Shown: positions 8,063-16,562 of the stretch, one piece after another | Layout: every line of letters starts with the position of its first letter | Numbering within the stretch: the stretch's first letter is position 1 | From: Edaphobacter sp. | GTDB lineage: Bacteria; Acidobacteriota; Terriglobia; Terriglobales; Acidobacteriaceae | Length of the DNA: 64,000 nt | Reading direction: 5' to 3' | Assembly: GCF_028283685.1 (NCBI RefSeq) | Contig: NZ_JAPWKF010000006.1 | Span: forward strand, 481,729 to 545,728 | Notes under the pieces: generated by a model | Told to the model about the DNA's origin: nothing | Database searches by the model: none | The model's input: only the letters and a program-made list of their open reading frames with translations | Position numbers and translations under genes: made by a program

Positions 8063-8530
8063 CTATACGGGTTTGGTGACTTTCACAGAAGCTGGTTCGT
8101 TCAGGTGATAGTGCCGGCAGGTGGACCACGGCCAGTCTTCGGGCTTTACGACGAGTTTGCGGGCGACCGGGTTGTGGTGCATGTACTTGAGCTTTTCGAC
8201 TCGTTTGTCGCGGGTGAAGACGTTGAAGTCGTAGTAACGGGTCTGCCAGAAGGGACGTTGGGTGAGACGCTTTGACGCGGAGAGTTTGAGAGCCTGCAGG
8301 GCCTTTGAGAGTGGGACATCGGGCGGTTCGCCGATCAGCAGGTGGACGTGTTCGGGCATGACGACGTAACCGAGGACCTCGAAGTTGTAACGAGTGCGGG
8401 TGAGTTCGAGCGAGTGCAGGAAGGTGTCTCTTGCGGAGGGTGTTTTGAGATAGGGTTCCCGGTTGTAACAACTGAAGGTGATGAAGTGGTCGTCGCCTTC
8501 ATCCTGATATCGCTTGAGACCCAGCGGCAT
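8063..8530 (-). CDS. REP-associated tyrosine transposase (RAYT, Y1/IS200-like)
   Basis: A 155-residue single-domain HUH transposase of the Y1_Tnp family. The metal-binding HUH pair is His61/His63 in VVMPEHVHLL, and the catalytic tyrosine is Tyr116 in KLKYMHHNPV. N-terminal HFITFSCYNREPYL and the WPWSTCRHY segment near the C-terminus are typical of RAYTs. These enzymes act on short palindromic repeats near them rather than forming classical insertion sequences. Two copies of a hairpin-bearing repeat lie just downstream in + coordinates (8646 and 8991), as expected for a RAYT and its targets. The gene looks intact. Confidence 0.92.
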   Translation of the reverse strand: MPLGLKRYQDEGDDHFITFSCYNREPYLKTPSARDTFLHSLELTRTRYNFEVLGYVVMPEHVHLLIGEPPDVPLSKALQALKLSASKRLTQRPFWQTRYYDFNVFTRDKRVEKLKYMHHNPVARKLVVKPEDWPWSTCRHYHLNEPASVKVTKPV

Positions 8531-8645
8531 GGGAAGGATTTTACTGTGCCGGAGGGGTCGGAATATTTGGTTAAGGCCGGGTGCGCCATGTTCTGAGCGG
8601 CTTTATCGCGACTAAAGGTGGGGATATTATGCGATCCGTGTTTGA

Positions 8646-8750
8646 GGGTGTGGAGAGTGTCGTGATTTTCGCTTCCGCGAAAATTTGCCCACCTTAGCCG
8701 CTTCGCGTCGAAGATGGGGCACCCGATTGTGGTGGTTCGGTCAGAGGTGG
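8646..8750. repeat. RAYT-linked palindromic repeat, copy 1
   Basis: A ~105-bp unit beginning gggtgtggagagtg. It contains a hairpin, attttcgc ttcc gcgaaaat, then a second imperfect palindrome around ccgcttcgcgtcg, then ggggcacccga and a gtggtggttcggtcagaggtgg end. It is nearly identical to the unit at 8991-9120. It starts 115 bases past the RAYT start codon. Confidence 0.85.
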
Positions 8751-8780
8751 TCAGCCGCCGTCTCCCGTGTTGACAAGGCT

Positions 8781-8966
8781 GGATGGGGGAAGACGATATT
8801 TGTCTCTCCGCTTCCTCATGTGGAGGCGAGTGTCGCTATCAAGGATGCTCGCAGCGGCAATCTGGTTTTCGCATATAACGTCGATAAATCAAACGCAGCG
8901 CGAGCAAATCAGAGCACTGCGGAGGCTTGCGCCAAGCATTTGAAAGAAGCTATAGAGAAGAAGTGA
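8781..8966 (+). pseudogene. C-terminal fragment of a secreted protein gene between two repeats
   Basis: The 61 residues from GWGKTIFV to KEAIEKK read as ordinary protein (ASVAIKDARSGNLVFAYNVD, then KSNAARANQSTAEACAKHLK) and resemble the end of a longer exported protein. They recall acidobacterial proteins ending in FAYNVDK...AEACAKHLK, a judgement from memory. The upstream part of the frame lies inside repeat copy 1 and has no protein-like character. With a repeat on each side, this is best read as a gene remnant stranded by repeat activity. Parent function unknown. Confidence 0.55.
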
Positions 8967-8990
8967 CGCCGGTGCGCCATCTTATTTAAA

Positions 8991-9120
8991 GGGTGTGGAG
9001 AGTATCGGATTTTCGCTTCCGCGAAAATTGCCCACCTTAGCCGCTTCGCGTCGAAGATGGGGCACCCGAGTTGTGGTGGTTTGGTCAGATGGGGTTTGTG
9101 GTGGTTCGGTCAGAGGTGGG
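8991..9120. repeat. RAYT-linked palindromic repeat, copy 2
   Basis: Starts gggtgtggagagtat and carries the same attttcgc ttcc gcgaaaat hairpin and ccgcttcgcgtcgaagatgg segment as copy 1. The closing gtggtggt-tcggtcag element is present twice in tandem, making this copy about 25 bp longer. It ends directly beside the gyrA terminator. Confidence 0.85.
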
Positions 9121-9133
9121 TAGATGTCACTGC

Positions 9134-9173
9134 AGAACAAAAGGCGCGAGCTGATTGCTCGCGCCTTTGTTCT
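9134..9173 (-). terminator. Intrinsic terminator downstream of gyrA
   Basis: A long stem, agaacaaa(a)ggcgcgagc paired with gctcgcgcctttgttct around a short tgatt loop, just past the gyrA stop at 9187. The A/T-rich ends make it effective on the minus strand and possibly in both directions. Confidence 0.85.
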
Positions 9174-9186
9174 TGTAGTGATGCGG

Positions 9187-12082
9187 TTACTGGAGCAGCG
9201 TTCCTGTCTCCGGCTCGGTCTTTGCTTCCTCGGGTGGGATGACCACGGCTGCGGCCACCTTGTCGTCGGATTCGAGGTTGAGGAGCTTGACGCCCTGGGT
9301 GGAGCGTCCGGCGGCGCGGATGGAGCTGGTGTCGATGCGGATGATCTTGCCGAACTGCGAGATCGCCATCAGCTCGCTGGCGTCGTTGACCAGCTGGACG
9401 GAGGAGACCTTGCCGGTCTTGGCGGTGGCCTTCATGTTGATGACGCCAGAGCCGCCGCGGTTGGTGAGGCGGTACTCCTCGACGTTGGTGCGCTTGCCGA
9501 AGCCGTTCTCGGTGACGGAGAGCATGAGGCAGGGGCTGAGCCCGAGCTTTTCGTCGAGATCGTCGCGCCTGGCGTAGGCGTTGTCGCGGGCCTTCTTGGC
9601 TGCCTTGACCTTGTCGTCCTCGGTGCCGCCTGCGGCCTCGCGCGCCTTCTGCAGGGCGTCGCTGGCGGAATCGATGCTGGCGCGGATGGCGGTGAGCTCC
9701 TTGACGAGGTTCGTCTCGATGGCAAGCTCGTCGCGTCGGGTGGCACGCTGCTCGGAGGACGGTGTGACGGCGAGGCCGATCACGTAGTCGCCCTTGCGGA
9801 GGGTGATGCCCTTGTTCCCGGCGGCGTTGCGGCCCATGGGGCGGAGACCGCCGGACTTTTCGGAGTCCTTGTCGTAGAACTCGGAGAAGCGGAGGGCCAT
9901 GCCGTCGTGGGTGGCGAGGAAGACGACGTCGGAGCCGCCGGTGACGCGGCAGGCGATGAGCTCATCTTCCTTGTCGATGTTGATCGCGATGATGCCGCGC
10001 GCCATGACGTTGGAGAAGTCGGGGAGCGGGGTCTTCTTGACCGTACCGTTGCGCGTGCCGAAGAGGATGTACTTGCCCTCTTCATTGAGGTCGCGGATGC
10101 CGAGGATGGTGACGACTTTTTCGCCGGGCTGCAGGGCGATGAGCGAGGCCATGGCCTTGCCCTTGCCTGCGGCGCTGATGTCGGGGATCTCGTACACCTT
10201 GAGCCAGTAGACGCGGCCGGTGTTGGTGAAGCAGAGCAGGAAGGCGTGCGTCGACTCGACGATGAGCTGCGCGACGAAGTCTTCTTCGCGGGTCTTCATG
10301 CCCAGACGTCCGGTGCCGCCGCGGCGCTGCTGGCGGTAGGTGGAGATGGGCGTGCGCTTGAGATAGCCGGTGTTGGAGATGGTGACGGCGACCTGCTCGT
10401 CGGCGATGAGGTCTTCGAGCTGGATCTCGCTGGTCTCGTCGACGATCTGGGTGCGGCGCTCATCGCCGTACCGGTCGCGGACTTCTTCGAGCTCCTTGAC
10501 GATGACGCGGCGAAGCTTTTTCTCGCTGGCGAGGATGGATTCGAGCTCGGCGATGGTGTTGCGGACCTCGGAGAGTTCCTTCAGCAGCTCGTCGATCGAG
10601 AGCTGGGTGAGGCGATAGAGCTGCAGTTCGAGGATGGCGTCGACCTGACGGTAGCTGAGGATCAGCGTGCCGGTCTGCGAGAAGGTCATGTCGACGTTGT
10701 ACTTGGTCGGATCGAGGGTGACGCCGGCCAGCTCCGTGCCGCGCAGGTTGATGCGCTTGCTGGAGAAGTAGCTGAAGAGGTTCTCGCGGGCATCGGCGCG
10801 GGAGCTCGACTGACGGATGATCTTGATGACGTTGTCGAGGTGGTCGAGCGCGATCTGGTAGCCGAGCAGGAGGTGCTCGCGGTCGCGGGCCTTGCCGAGG
10901 AGGAAGGCGGTGCGCCGGCGGACGACTTCGATGCGGTGATCGATGAAGGCGCGGATGGCGTGATCGAGCGGGAGGACCTTCGGCTGGCCGTTGTGCACGG
11001 CGAGGAAGATCATGGAGAAGCTCTCCTGCATGGGGGTGTGCTTGAAGAGCTGATTGAGGACGATCTGGTGCTCGGCGCCGCGCTTGAGCTCGATGACGAT
11101 GCGCATGCCGTCGCGGTCGGACTCGTCGCGGACGTCGGAGATGTCGTCGATGATCTTCTCGTTGGCGAGCTCGGCGATCCGCTTGATGAGGTTGGACTTG
11201 TTGACCTGGTAGGGGATCTCGGTGACGACGATGGACTGGCGTTCCGCCGGAGATGTTCTCGGTGCCGACCTTGGCGCGCATGATGAAGCGTCCGCGGCCG
11301 GTGTTGTAGGTCTGGGCGATGCCGGCGCGGCCGTAAAGATAGCCGCCAGTGGGGAAGTCGGGTCCCTTGACGTGCTCCAGAACGATCTGGATGTCGGGGC
11401 GGATGTCGGTCTTCTCTTTACTAATCAGAGCGATGCAGGCGTTCACGACCTCGGTGAGGTTGTGTGGCGGGATGTTGGTCGCCATGCCGACGGCGATACC
11501 GCCGCCACCATTAACAATAAGGTTGGGGATGCGCGCCGGGAGAACGGTGGGCTCCTGCGTGGACTCGTCGTAGTTGAAGGCGAAGTCGACGGTGTCGGAG
11601 TCGATGTCGGCGAGCATCTCACCCGCGATACGGGTGAGGCGGGACTCGGTATAACGCATGGCGGCCGGAGGGTCGCCGTCGATGGAGCCGAAGTTACCCT
11701 GGCCGTCGACCAGCGGATAGCGCAGGGAGAAGGGCTGGGCCAGGCGGACCATGGTGTCGTAGATGGCAGAGTCGCCGTGGGGGTGATAGTTGCCCATGAC
11801 GTGGCCAACGACCTTGGCCGACTTGGTGTACTTCTTATTGTGCTGGAGACCCATCTCCTGCATGCCGTAGAGGATGCGGCGATGTACGGGCTTGAGGCCG
11901 TCGCGGACGTCGGGTAGAGCGCGCCCGATGATGACCGACATGGAGTAGTCGAGATACGACCGGCGCATCTCGTCTTCAATGTTGATGGGGAGCAGGAGCG
12001 CTGCGCCGGGACCTTTAATCGTGCTGTCGGGGTTGTCGGGATTCCCGCCAAGGGGGAGCTGGGGATTCTGATCGTCTGCCAT
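9187..12082 (-). CDS. gyrA: DNA gyrase subunit A, interrupted by a single-base frameshift
   Basis: GyrA is the DNA-cleaving subunit of gyrase, which introduces negative supercoils. The start at 12082 ([10 protein letters not shown]) leads into the winged-helix cleavage domain, with catalytic Tyr144 in MRYTESRL and quinolone-region residues Ser105 and Asp109 in [11 protein letters not shown], both the usual drug-sensitive forms. The tower/coiled-coil region follows. The C-terminal pinwheel contains the GyrA box, seen as [11 protein letters not shown]. The frame breaks after ENISG: ...GGTPVHRRH should read [17 protein letters not shown], which the adjacent frame supplies. One extra base lies near 11244-11250. 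Corrected length is about 964 residues. gyrB is not in the window. Confidence 0.95.
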
Positions 12083-12649
12083 GATTGTCTCTCTTATTAT
12101 AGATGGCCGCAGGAGACGATGTCCGGCTTGACGGGGGCGGCGAGTGCTTCGTTTGAGTCTCCTTCTCCGCGGAAAACCGGGAAAAGTGCGATGGCCCGGT
12201 TCCGCACGACGGGCAGCCGGCTAACGGGCGCTACAAAAAACCGAATCTCTAAAAGACCATAGCTCTTTCCAGAATTTCATGGGGCCAGAAAAGATGACGT
12301 TGCTCGTCCGCAACTAATTTCCACTCACTGTGTCTAAGGCCGCCTAATTGTTGCTATATATCGGCTTATGGACCCCTCTCATATTTATGGAATATAAAAA
12401 CGCGAATAAATATAAAAAAACATAACCTCGGCACGAGGCTACTTTGATGCCGGGGCGTAACCATAACGGAATGAAGGACTCCCTAAAAAGTGACAACCTG
12501 CAGTTTTTGGCACGTGAATTGCCTTATCTAGTGATGAAAGCCACGGAAATATTCAAAGCTTGTTTCCCTGCTGTTGGGGACAGGTTCGTGGCAGTTGGCG
12601 AATACCGATTCGAAGGAACAGTTCTGCCAATTCTGTAAAGGGAGATTTT
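12083..12649. other. Intergenic region between gyrA and the Oar-like gene
   Basis: A divergent promoter region without a convincing gene. On the minus strand a TATAAT-like box (12096-12101) sits just upstream of gyrA, implying a very short leader. The stretch 12340-12430 is strikingly A+T-rich for this genome (runs such as tatttatggaatataaaaa) and is the likely promoter or leader region for the gene at 12650. A 64-codon frame at 12444 was judged not to be coding. Confidence 0.5.
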
Positions 12650-15600
12650 GTGAACAAAGGGCTTCAACAACTTTCGCGAGCTATTCTTTCACTGAGCCTG
12701 CTTGCCGGGGCGACCACGTTTGTGGCGACTACTCCGGTCTGGGCGCAGACGAATATTTCTGGTGACGTGACGGGAACCGTTACGGATACCTCGGGTGCAG
12801 TGATCTCTGGAGCAGACGTCGAGGTAAAGAACGTCGCCCAGGGCACGACGAAGACCACCAAGACAAACTCCTCCGGTCAGTACCGCATTCCGCTGCTGAC
12901 GCCGGGCGCTTATACGATGAGCGTCACGTCTCCGAACTTCAGCTCGTCCGAAGAGAAGCTCACGATCTCGCAGGGCGTGATCACGTCGAAGAACTTCAAG
13001 CTTTCGATCGGCAGCCAGTCGACGACCATCGAGGTCAGCTCGGATGCGCAGCTTCTGCACACCGACGACGCTCAGATCTCGACCACCTACTCCTATGCGC
13101 AGGTGCAGAGCCTCCCGAACCCCGGCAACGACCTGACCTTTATCGCTCAGACGGCTCCTGGTTCGGTGATGAACACGCAGGGCGGTTACGGTAACTTCTC
13201 CAGCTTCGGTCTTCCGGCGACCTCGAACACGGTGACGACGAACGGTGGCTATGACAACGACCCGTTCCTGAACCTGACGAACTCCGGCGCGACCAATCTG
13301 CTGCTGGGCAACAACGATATTGATACGGTCACCGTGGTTTCGCCGGCATACGGCGCGGCGTACGGCGGCCTCGCAGGCGCTCAGATCTCCGAGATTTCGC
13401 GCTCCGGCGCGAACTCCGTCCACGGAAACCTGACCTACCAGTGGAACGGCAGCGCGCTGAATGCGAACAGCTGGTTCAACAACAACGCAGGCGATCCCAA
13501 GGGCCGCAGCAACTCCAACCAGTGGGCGGCTGCTATCGGTGGACCGATCAAGAAGGACAAGGCGTTCTTCTTTATCAACACCGAAGGCCTGCGCGTTGTG
13601 ATTCCGGTTCGTACAACGGTTTATGCTCCGAGTTCTGCTTGGCAGAGCGACATCTTGTATCCGACAGCAAAAACGACCGCCCTAGTGCCCTACGGTAACT
13701 TGGCTGCGAACGGAAACTCAGCTGAGGCTCCGCTTTATCAGACCATGTTCGACTACTACAACAATGCTCCGGGCGCGCAGAATCAGATTCCGTCAACGTC
13801 GGGTGATCCTCGCTTCGTGCAGTACAACGCACAGACGACGAACTTTGCCCAGGAATGGATCATCACGGGCCGCTTCGACATCAACCTGTCGAGCAAGGAC
13901 AAGTTGTTCGTCCACTATAAGCAGGACAAAGGTATTCAGCCGACGCAGACCAACGTGCTGAGCCCGCTGTTCAACGCAAACAGCCCACAGCCCAGCTACG
14001 AGGGCCAGCTGAACTGGACGCGCAGCATCTCGCCGAACATTACGAACCAGTTCGTGCTTACGGGCAGCTACTACCGTGCAATCTTCAGCAACACCAATGC
14101 TGCCGAGGCAAATGCGAGCGTTCCGTTCGTGCTAACCAACTACGATGGCGATTGGGCCAATAATGTGCTTGGCACATCGAACATCGGCGGCGCAAATTAC
14201 GCCTTCCCCCAAGGTCGTCTTGTCACGGGCTATCAGGCGGTGGATGACCTGACCATCAACAAGGGCAAGCATACCTTTACGATGGGTTACAGTCTTCGTC
14301 GCAACTTGGTTACGGACTACGGCCTGTCGGAGTACACCACGCCTCGTGAAGAGTCTCTGGACAGCTCTGATTTTGCTGCCGGTTACTCTGATTTGTGGGT
14401 GCAGCGCTTTCCGACCAGCCTGACGGAGCCGCTTGCTGTCTACAACATGGGCGCCTACTTCCAGGATCAGTGGAAGGTTGCCCCGAACCTGACGTTGACT
14501 GCAGGTATCCGTTTCGAACACAATGCGAACCCCACCTGCGCCAAGTCCTGCTTCTCAAATCTGTCGGGACAGTTCTCGGGCTTGCCGACCACAAGCACGA
14601 CGCCTTACAACCAGCTGTTCTCCAGTGGACGCAAACAAGCGTTCCTGAATCAGCAGGCGGTGGGTATCAACCCGCGTATCGGGTTCGCTTACCTGCCGAA
14701 CTCCAAGACGACGATCCGTGGCGGCTTCGGTCTTTTCACGGATACCTTCCCGGCTCAGATCGCCAGCGATCTGGATTCGAATGCTCCGAACGTTGCACGC
14801 TTCAGCATTCAGGGCGCTGCTTATGGTAATAACTACGCTCTTGATCCAGCACTCGACAGCAGTGCGGGAGTCGTTGCTGCGAACTCGGCAACAGCCTTCC
14901 AGAGTGCGTATGCTGCTGGTGGAAGCTACACCTCGATCTATAACGCGACCGGAGGCAAGTTTGCCCGTCCTTCGTTCATTGCGACACAGCCCAAGGTCTT
15001 CATGCCCACAACGGAGATCTGGAGCCTTGCGGTAGAGCGTCAGCTTGATTCGAAGACGGTGGTCTCTGCGACGTATGTTGGAAACCACACCTACCACGGT
15101 GCAGTCTTGAATGCCGGTCTCAATGCCTTCGGCGACGTCAGCGGTCTGCCGACTTCCCGACCGAACAGTTCGTTGAACGTTGTTTCAATCTACAACAGCG
15201 CGAACCAGGCGAACTATAACGGTGTTGTTATTACGGCGAACCGTCATCAGAACTGGCTGACGCTGGGCTTCAACTATACCTGGAGCCATGCGCTTGACCT
15301 GGTCTCGAACGGTGGCTTCAACGCCTTTGGTAACAACCCCATCGGGCAGCTGAACCCGTACAACCTGAGCCAGAACTACGGCAATGCGGATTACAACGTG
15401 AAGAATTACATCAGCGCGAACTACATCATCGACATCCCCGCTTCGCGTGGACCGAGGGTGCTGGTGAAGGGCTGGCAGGTTGCCGGAACAGTCTTCCACA
15501 GCTCCGGTCTTCCATTCTCAGTGGTTGATGGGAACACGGTGCCGTCGGGTTATAGTGGCACGCTGTTCGCAGACCAGCTGAACAACAACTTCTCGCATAA

Positions 15601-16000
15601 CTGCGGAGGATCGACGCACGCAGGAGCCAACGGTACACCCTGTGACTTCGGTGCTGCAGGAAGCAGCAGCGCCGGTTTTGCGAGCTTCGATAATGCAACG
15701 AGCTTTGGCACGCAGGGGCGTAATACGCTTGTTGGCCCGGGCTACACCGATACCGACCTGACCCTGACCAAGAGCTTCGATATTCCTCTGCACGAGGCGA
15801 AGCTGAAGGTTGGAGCTCAGTTCTTCAACATCCTCAACCACCCCAACTTCGCGATTCCTTCGAACGACGTTGCCGCCGGAGCCGGAACGACGGGTCTGAT
15901 TCAGAGCACGGTGAGCACGCCTACCTCGATCCTTGGATCGTTCCTGGGTGGCGATGCTTCGCCCCGTCTGATTCAGCTGGTTGGAAAGATCAACTTCTAA
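12650..16000 (+). CDS. TonB-dependent receptor-like outer-membrane protein (Oar-like)
   Basis: A 1116-residue outer-membrane protein. The GTG start at 12650 has an AAAGGGAG Shine-Dalgarno and gives a signal peptide ending TTPVWAQ. Residues ~40-125 form a carboxypeptidase-regulatory-like beta-sandwich (GTVTDTSGAVISGADVEVKN), then a degenerate plug region (YSYAQVQSLPNPGNDLTF) and a very long barrel rich in Asn, Ser and aromatic residues. The chain ends near LVGKINF with a C-terminal Phe, as usual for BAM substrates. Such proteins are expanded in Acidobacteria and are thought to import polysaccharide or peptide fragments; substrate unknown. It is transcribed alone, with a strong terminator at 16023-16060. 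Confidence 0.88.
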   Translation: MNKGLQQLSRAILSLSLLAGATTFVATTPVWAQTNISGDVTGTVTDTSGAVISGADVEVKNVAQGTTKTTKTNSSGQYRIPLLTPGAYTMSVTSPNFSSSEEKLTISQGVITSKNFKLSIGSQSTTIEVSSDAQLLHTDDAQISTTYSYAQVQSLPNPGNDLTFIAQTAPGSVMNTQGGYGNFSSFGLPATSNTVTTNGGYDNDPFLNLTNSGATNLLLGNNDIDTVTVVSPAYGAAYGGLAGAQISEISRSGANSVHGNLTYQWNGSALNANSWFNNNAGDPKGRSNSNQWAAAIGGPIKKDKAFFFINTEGLRVVIPVRTTVYAPSSAWQSDILYPTAKTTALVPYGNLAANGNSAEAPLYQTMFDYYNNAPGAQNQIPSTSGDPRFVQYNAQTTNFAQEWIITGRFDINLSSKDKLFVHYKQDKGIQPTQTNVLSPLFNANSPQPSYEGQLNWTRSISPNITNQFVLTGSYYRAIFSNTNAAEANASVPFVLTNYDGDWANNVLGTSNIGGANYAFPQGRLVTGYQAVDDLTINKGKHTFTMGYSLRRNLVTDYGLSEYTTPREESLDSSDFAAGYSDLWVQRFPTSLTEPLAVYNMGAYFQDQWKVAPNLTLTAGIRFEHNANPTCAKSCFSNLSGQFSGLPTTSTTPYNQLFSSGRKQAFLNQQAVGINPRIGFAYLPNSKTTIRGGFGLFTDTFPAQIASDLDSNAPNVARFSIQGAAYGNNYALDPALDSSAGVVAANSATAFQSAYAAGGSYTSIYNATGGKFARPSFIATQPKVFMPTTEIWSLAVERQLDSKTVVSATYVGNHTYHGAVLNAGLNAFGDVSGLPTSRPNSSLNVVSIYNSANQANYNGVVITANRHQNWLTLGFNYTWSHALDLVSNGGFNAFGNNPIGQLNPYNLSQNYGNADYNVKNYISANYIIDIPASRGPRVLVKGWQVAGTVFHSSGLPFSVVDGNTVPSGYSGTLFADQLNNNFSHNCGGSTHAGANGTPCDFGAAGSSSAGFASFDNATSFGTQGRNTLVGPGYTDTDLTLTKSFDIPLHEAKLKVGAQFFNILNHPNFAIPSNDVAAGAGTTGLIQSTVSTPTSILGSFLGGDASPRLIQLVGKINF

Positions 16001-16022
16001 CTCAACCTCCTCGTTATGAGGG

Positions 16023-16060
16023 ACGGCGGAGAGCTTATGCTCTCCGCCGTTTTGTTTTTT
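16023..16060 (+). terminator. Strong intrinsic terminator of the Oar-like gene
   Basis: A perfect 12-bp stem (acggcggagagc / gctctccgccgt) with a ttat loop, followed by tttgtttttt. Located 23 bases after the stop codon at 16000. Confidence 0.93.
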
Positions 16061-16562
16061 GTGGGAGACGGGAAATCAGGGTTCTTTCCGCCCGCGGCTG
16101 TGCGGTGCTTGGGCAGATTGGTTTGCAAGAGGGTGGGTGTGGGGATGAGAATCTGTGCGGGTATCGAATGTGCGACTGATTGTGTCGCATATTTTTATTG
16201 ATGTAGGACCAACATTGTCTTATATTCGATTTATCGTTATTTTTTCAGCTGGCAAACGGGTTTAGACCATTGTGCGGGCTGTGTTGTGAAGTGGAGCGGA
16301 AAGAAAGATCCTCGCGGGTTATCTCTTGGCGGAGACCGCGAGGATCGGGGTCTACAGGTTATTCGAATCGATTCGAAGGCCGTAGATTGTTGTGATTATA
16401 GGAGCGCGGTTGACCATCTTCAACCGGCGCTCCTCTCTTACCTCCTCCATTTCGATTGATTGAGATTGGTGTCCCCTGCGCAGCACTGAGAAAGATGGCG
16501 CATGGGTTTCCGCTGGTTGCGTCTGCGGTAGGCAGTCAGCGCTTTGGGAATGGAGATAGACG
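16061..16562. other. Intergenic region upstream of the siderophore receptor
   Basis: About 500 bases without a supported gene. The part at 16180-16260 is A+T-rich (tttttattgatgtagg, cttatattcgatttatcg) and could contain the promoter and a Fur-type operator, but no convincing 19-bp Fur box is seen. A long inverted repeat at 16309-16347 (gatcctcgcgg ... ccgcgaggatc, 11-bp arms) lies 215 bases upstream of the receptor start. It may be a leader structure. Confidence 0.5.

Noticed and set aside
9124..11283. Open frame of about 720 codons on the plus strand over gyrA
   Set aside because: Antisense to gyrA, composed of Gly/Asp/Leu/Val repeats with no motifs.
12444..12638. 64-codon open frame before the Oar-like gene
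   Set aside because: No ribosome site of note, no recognisable protein character, and it overlaps the likely leader of the next gene.
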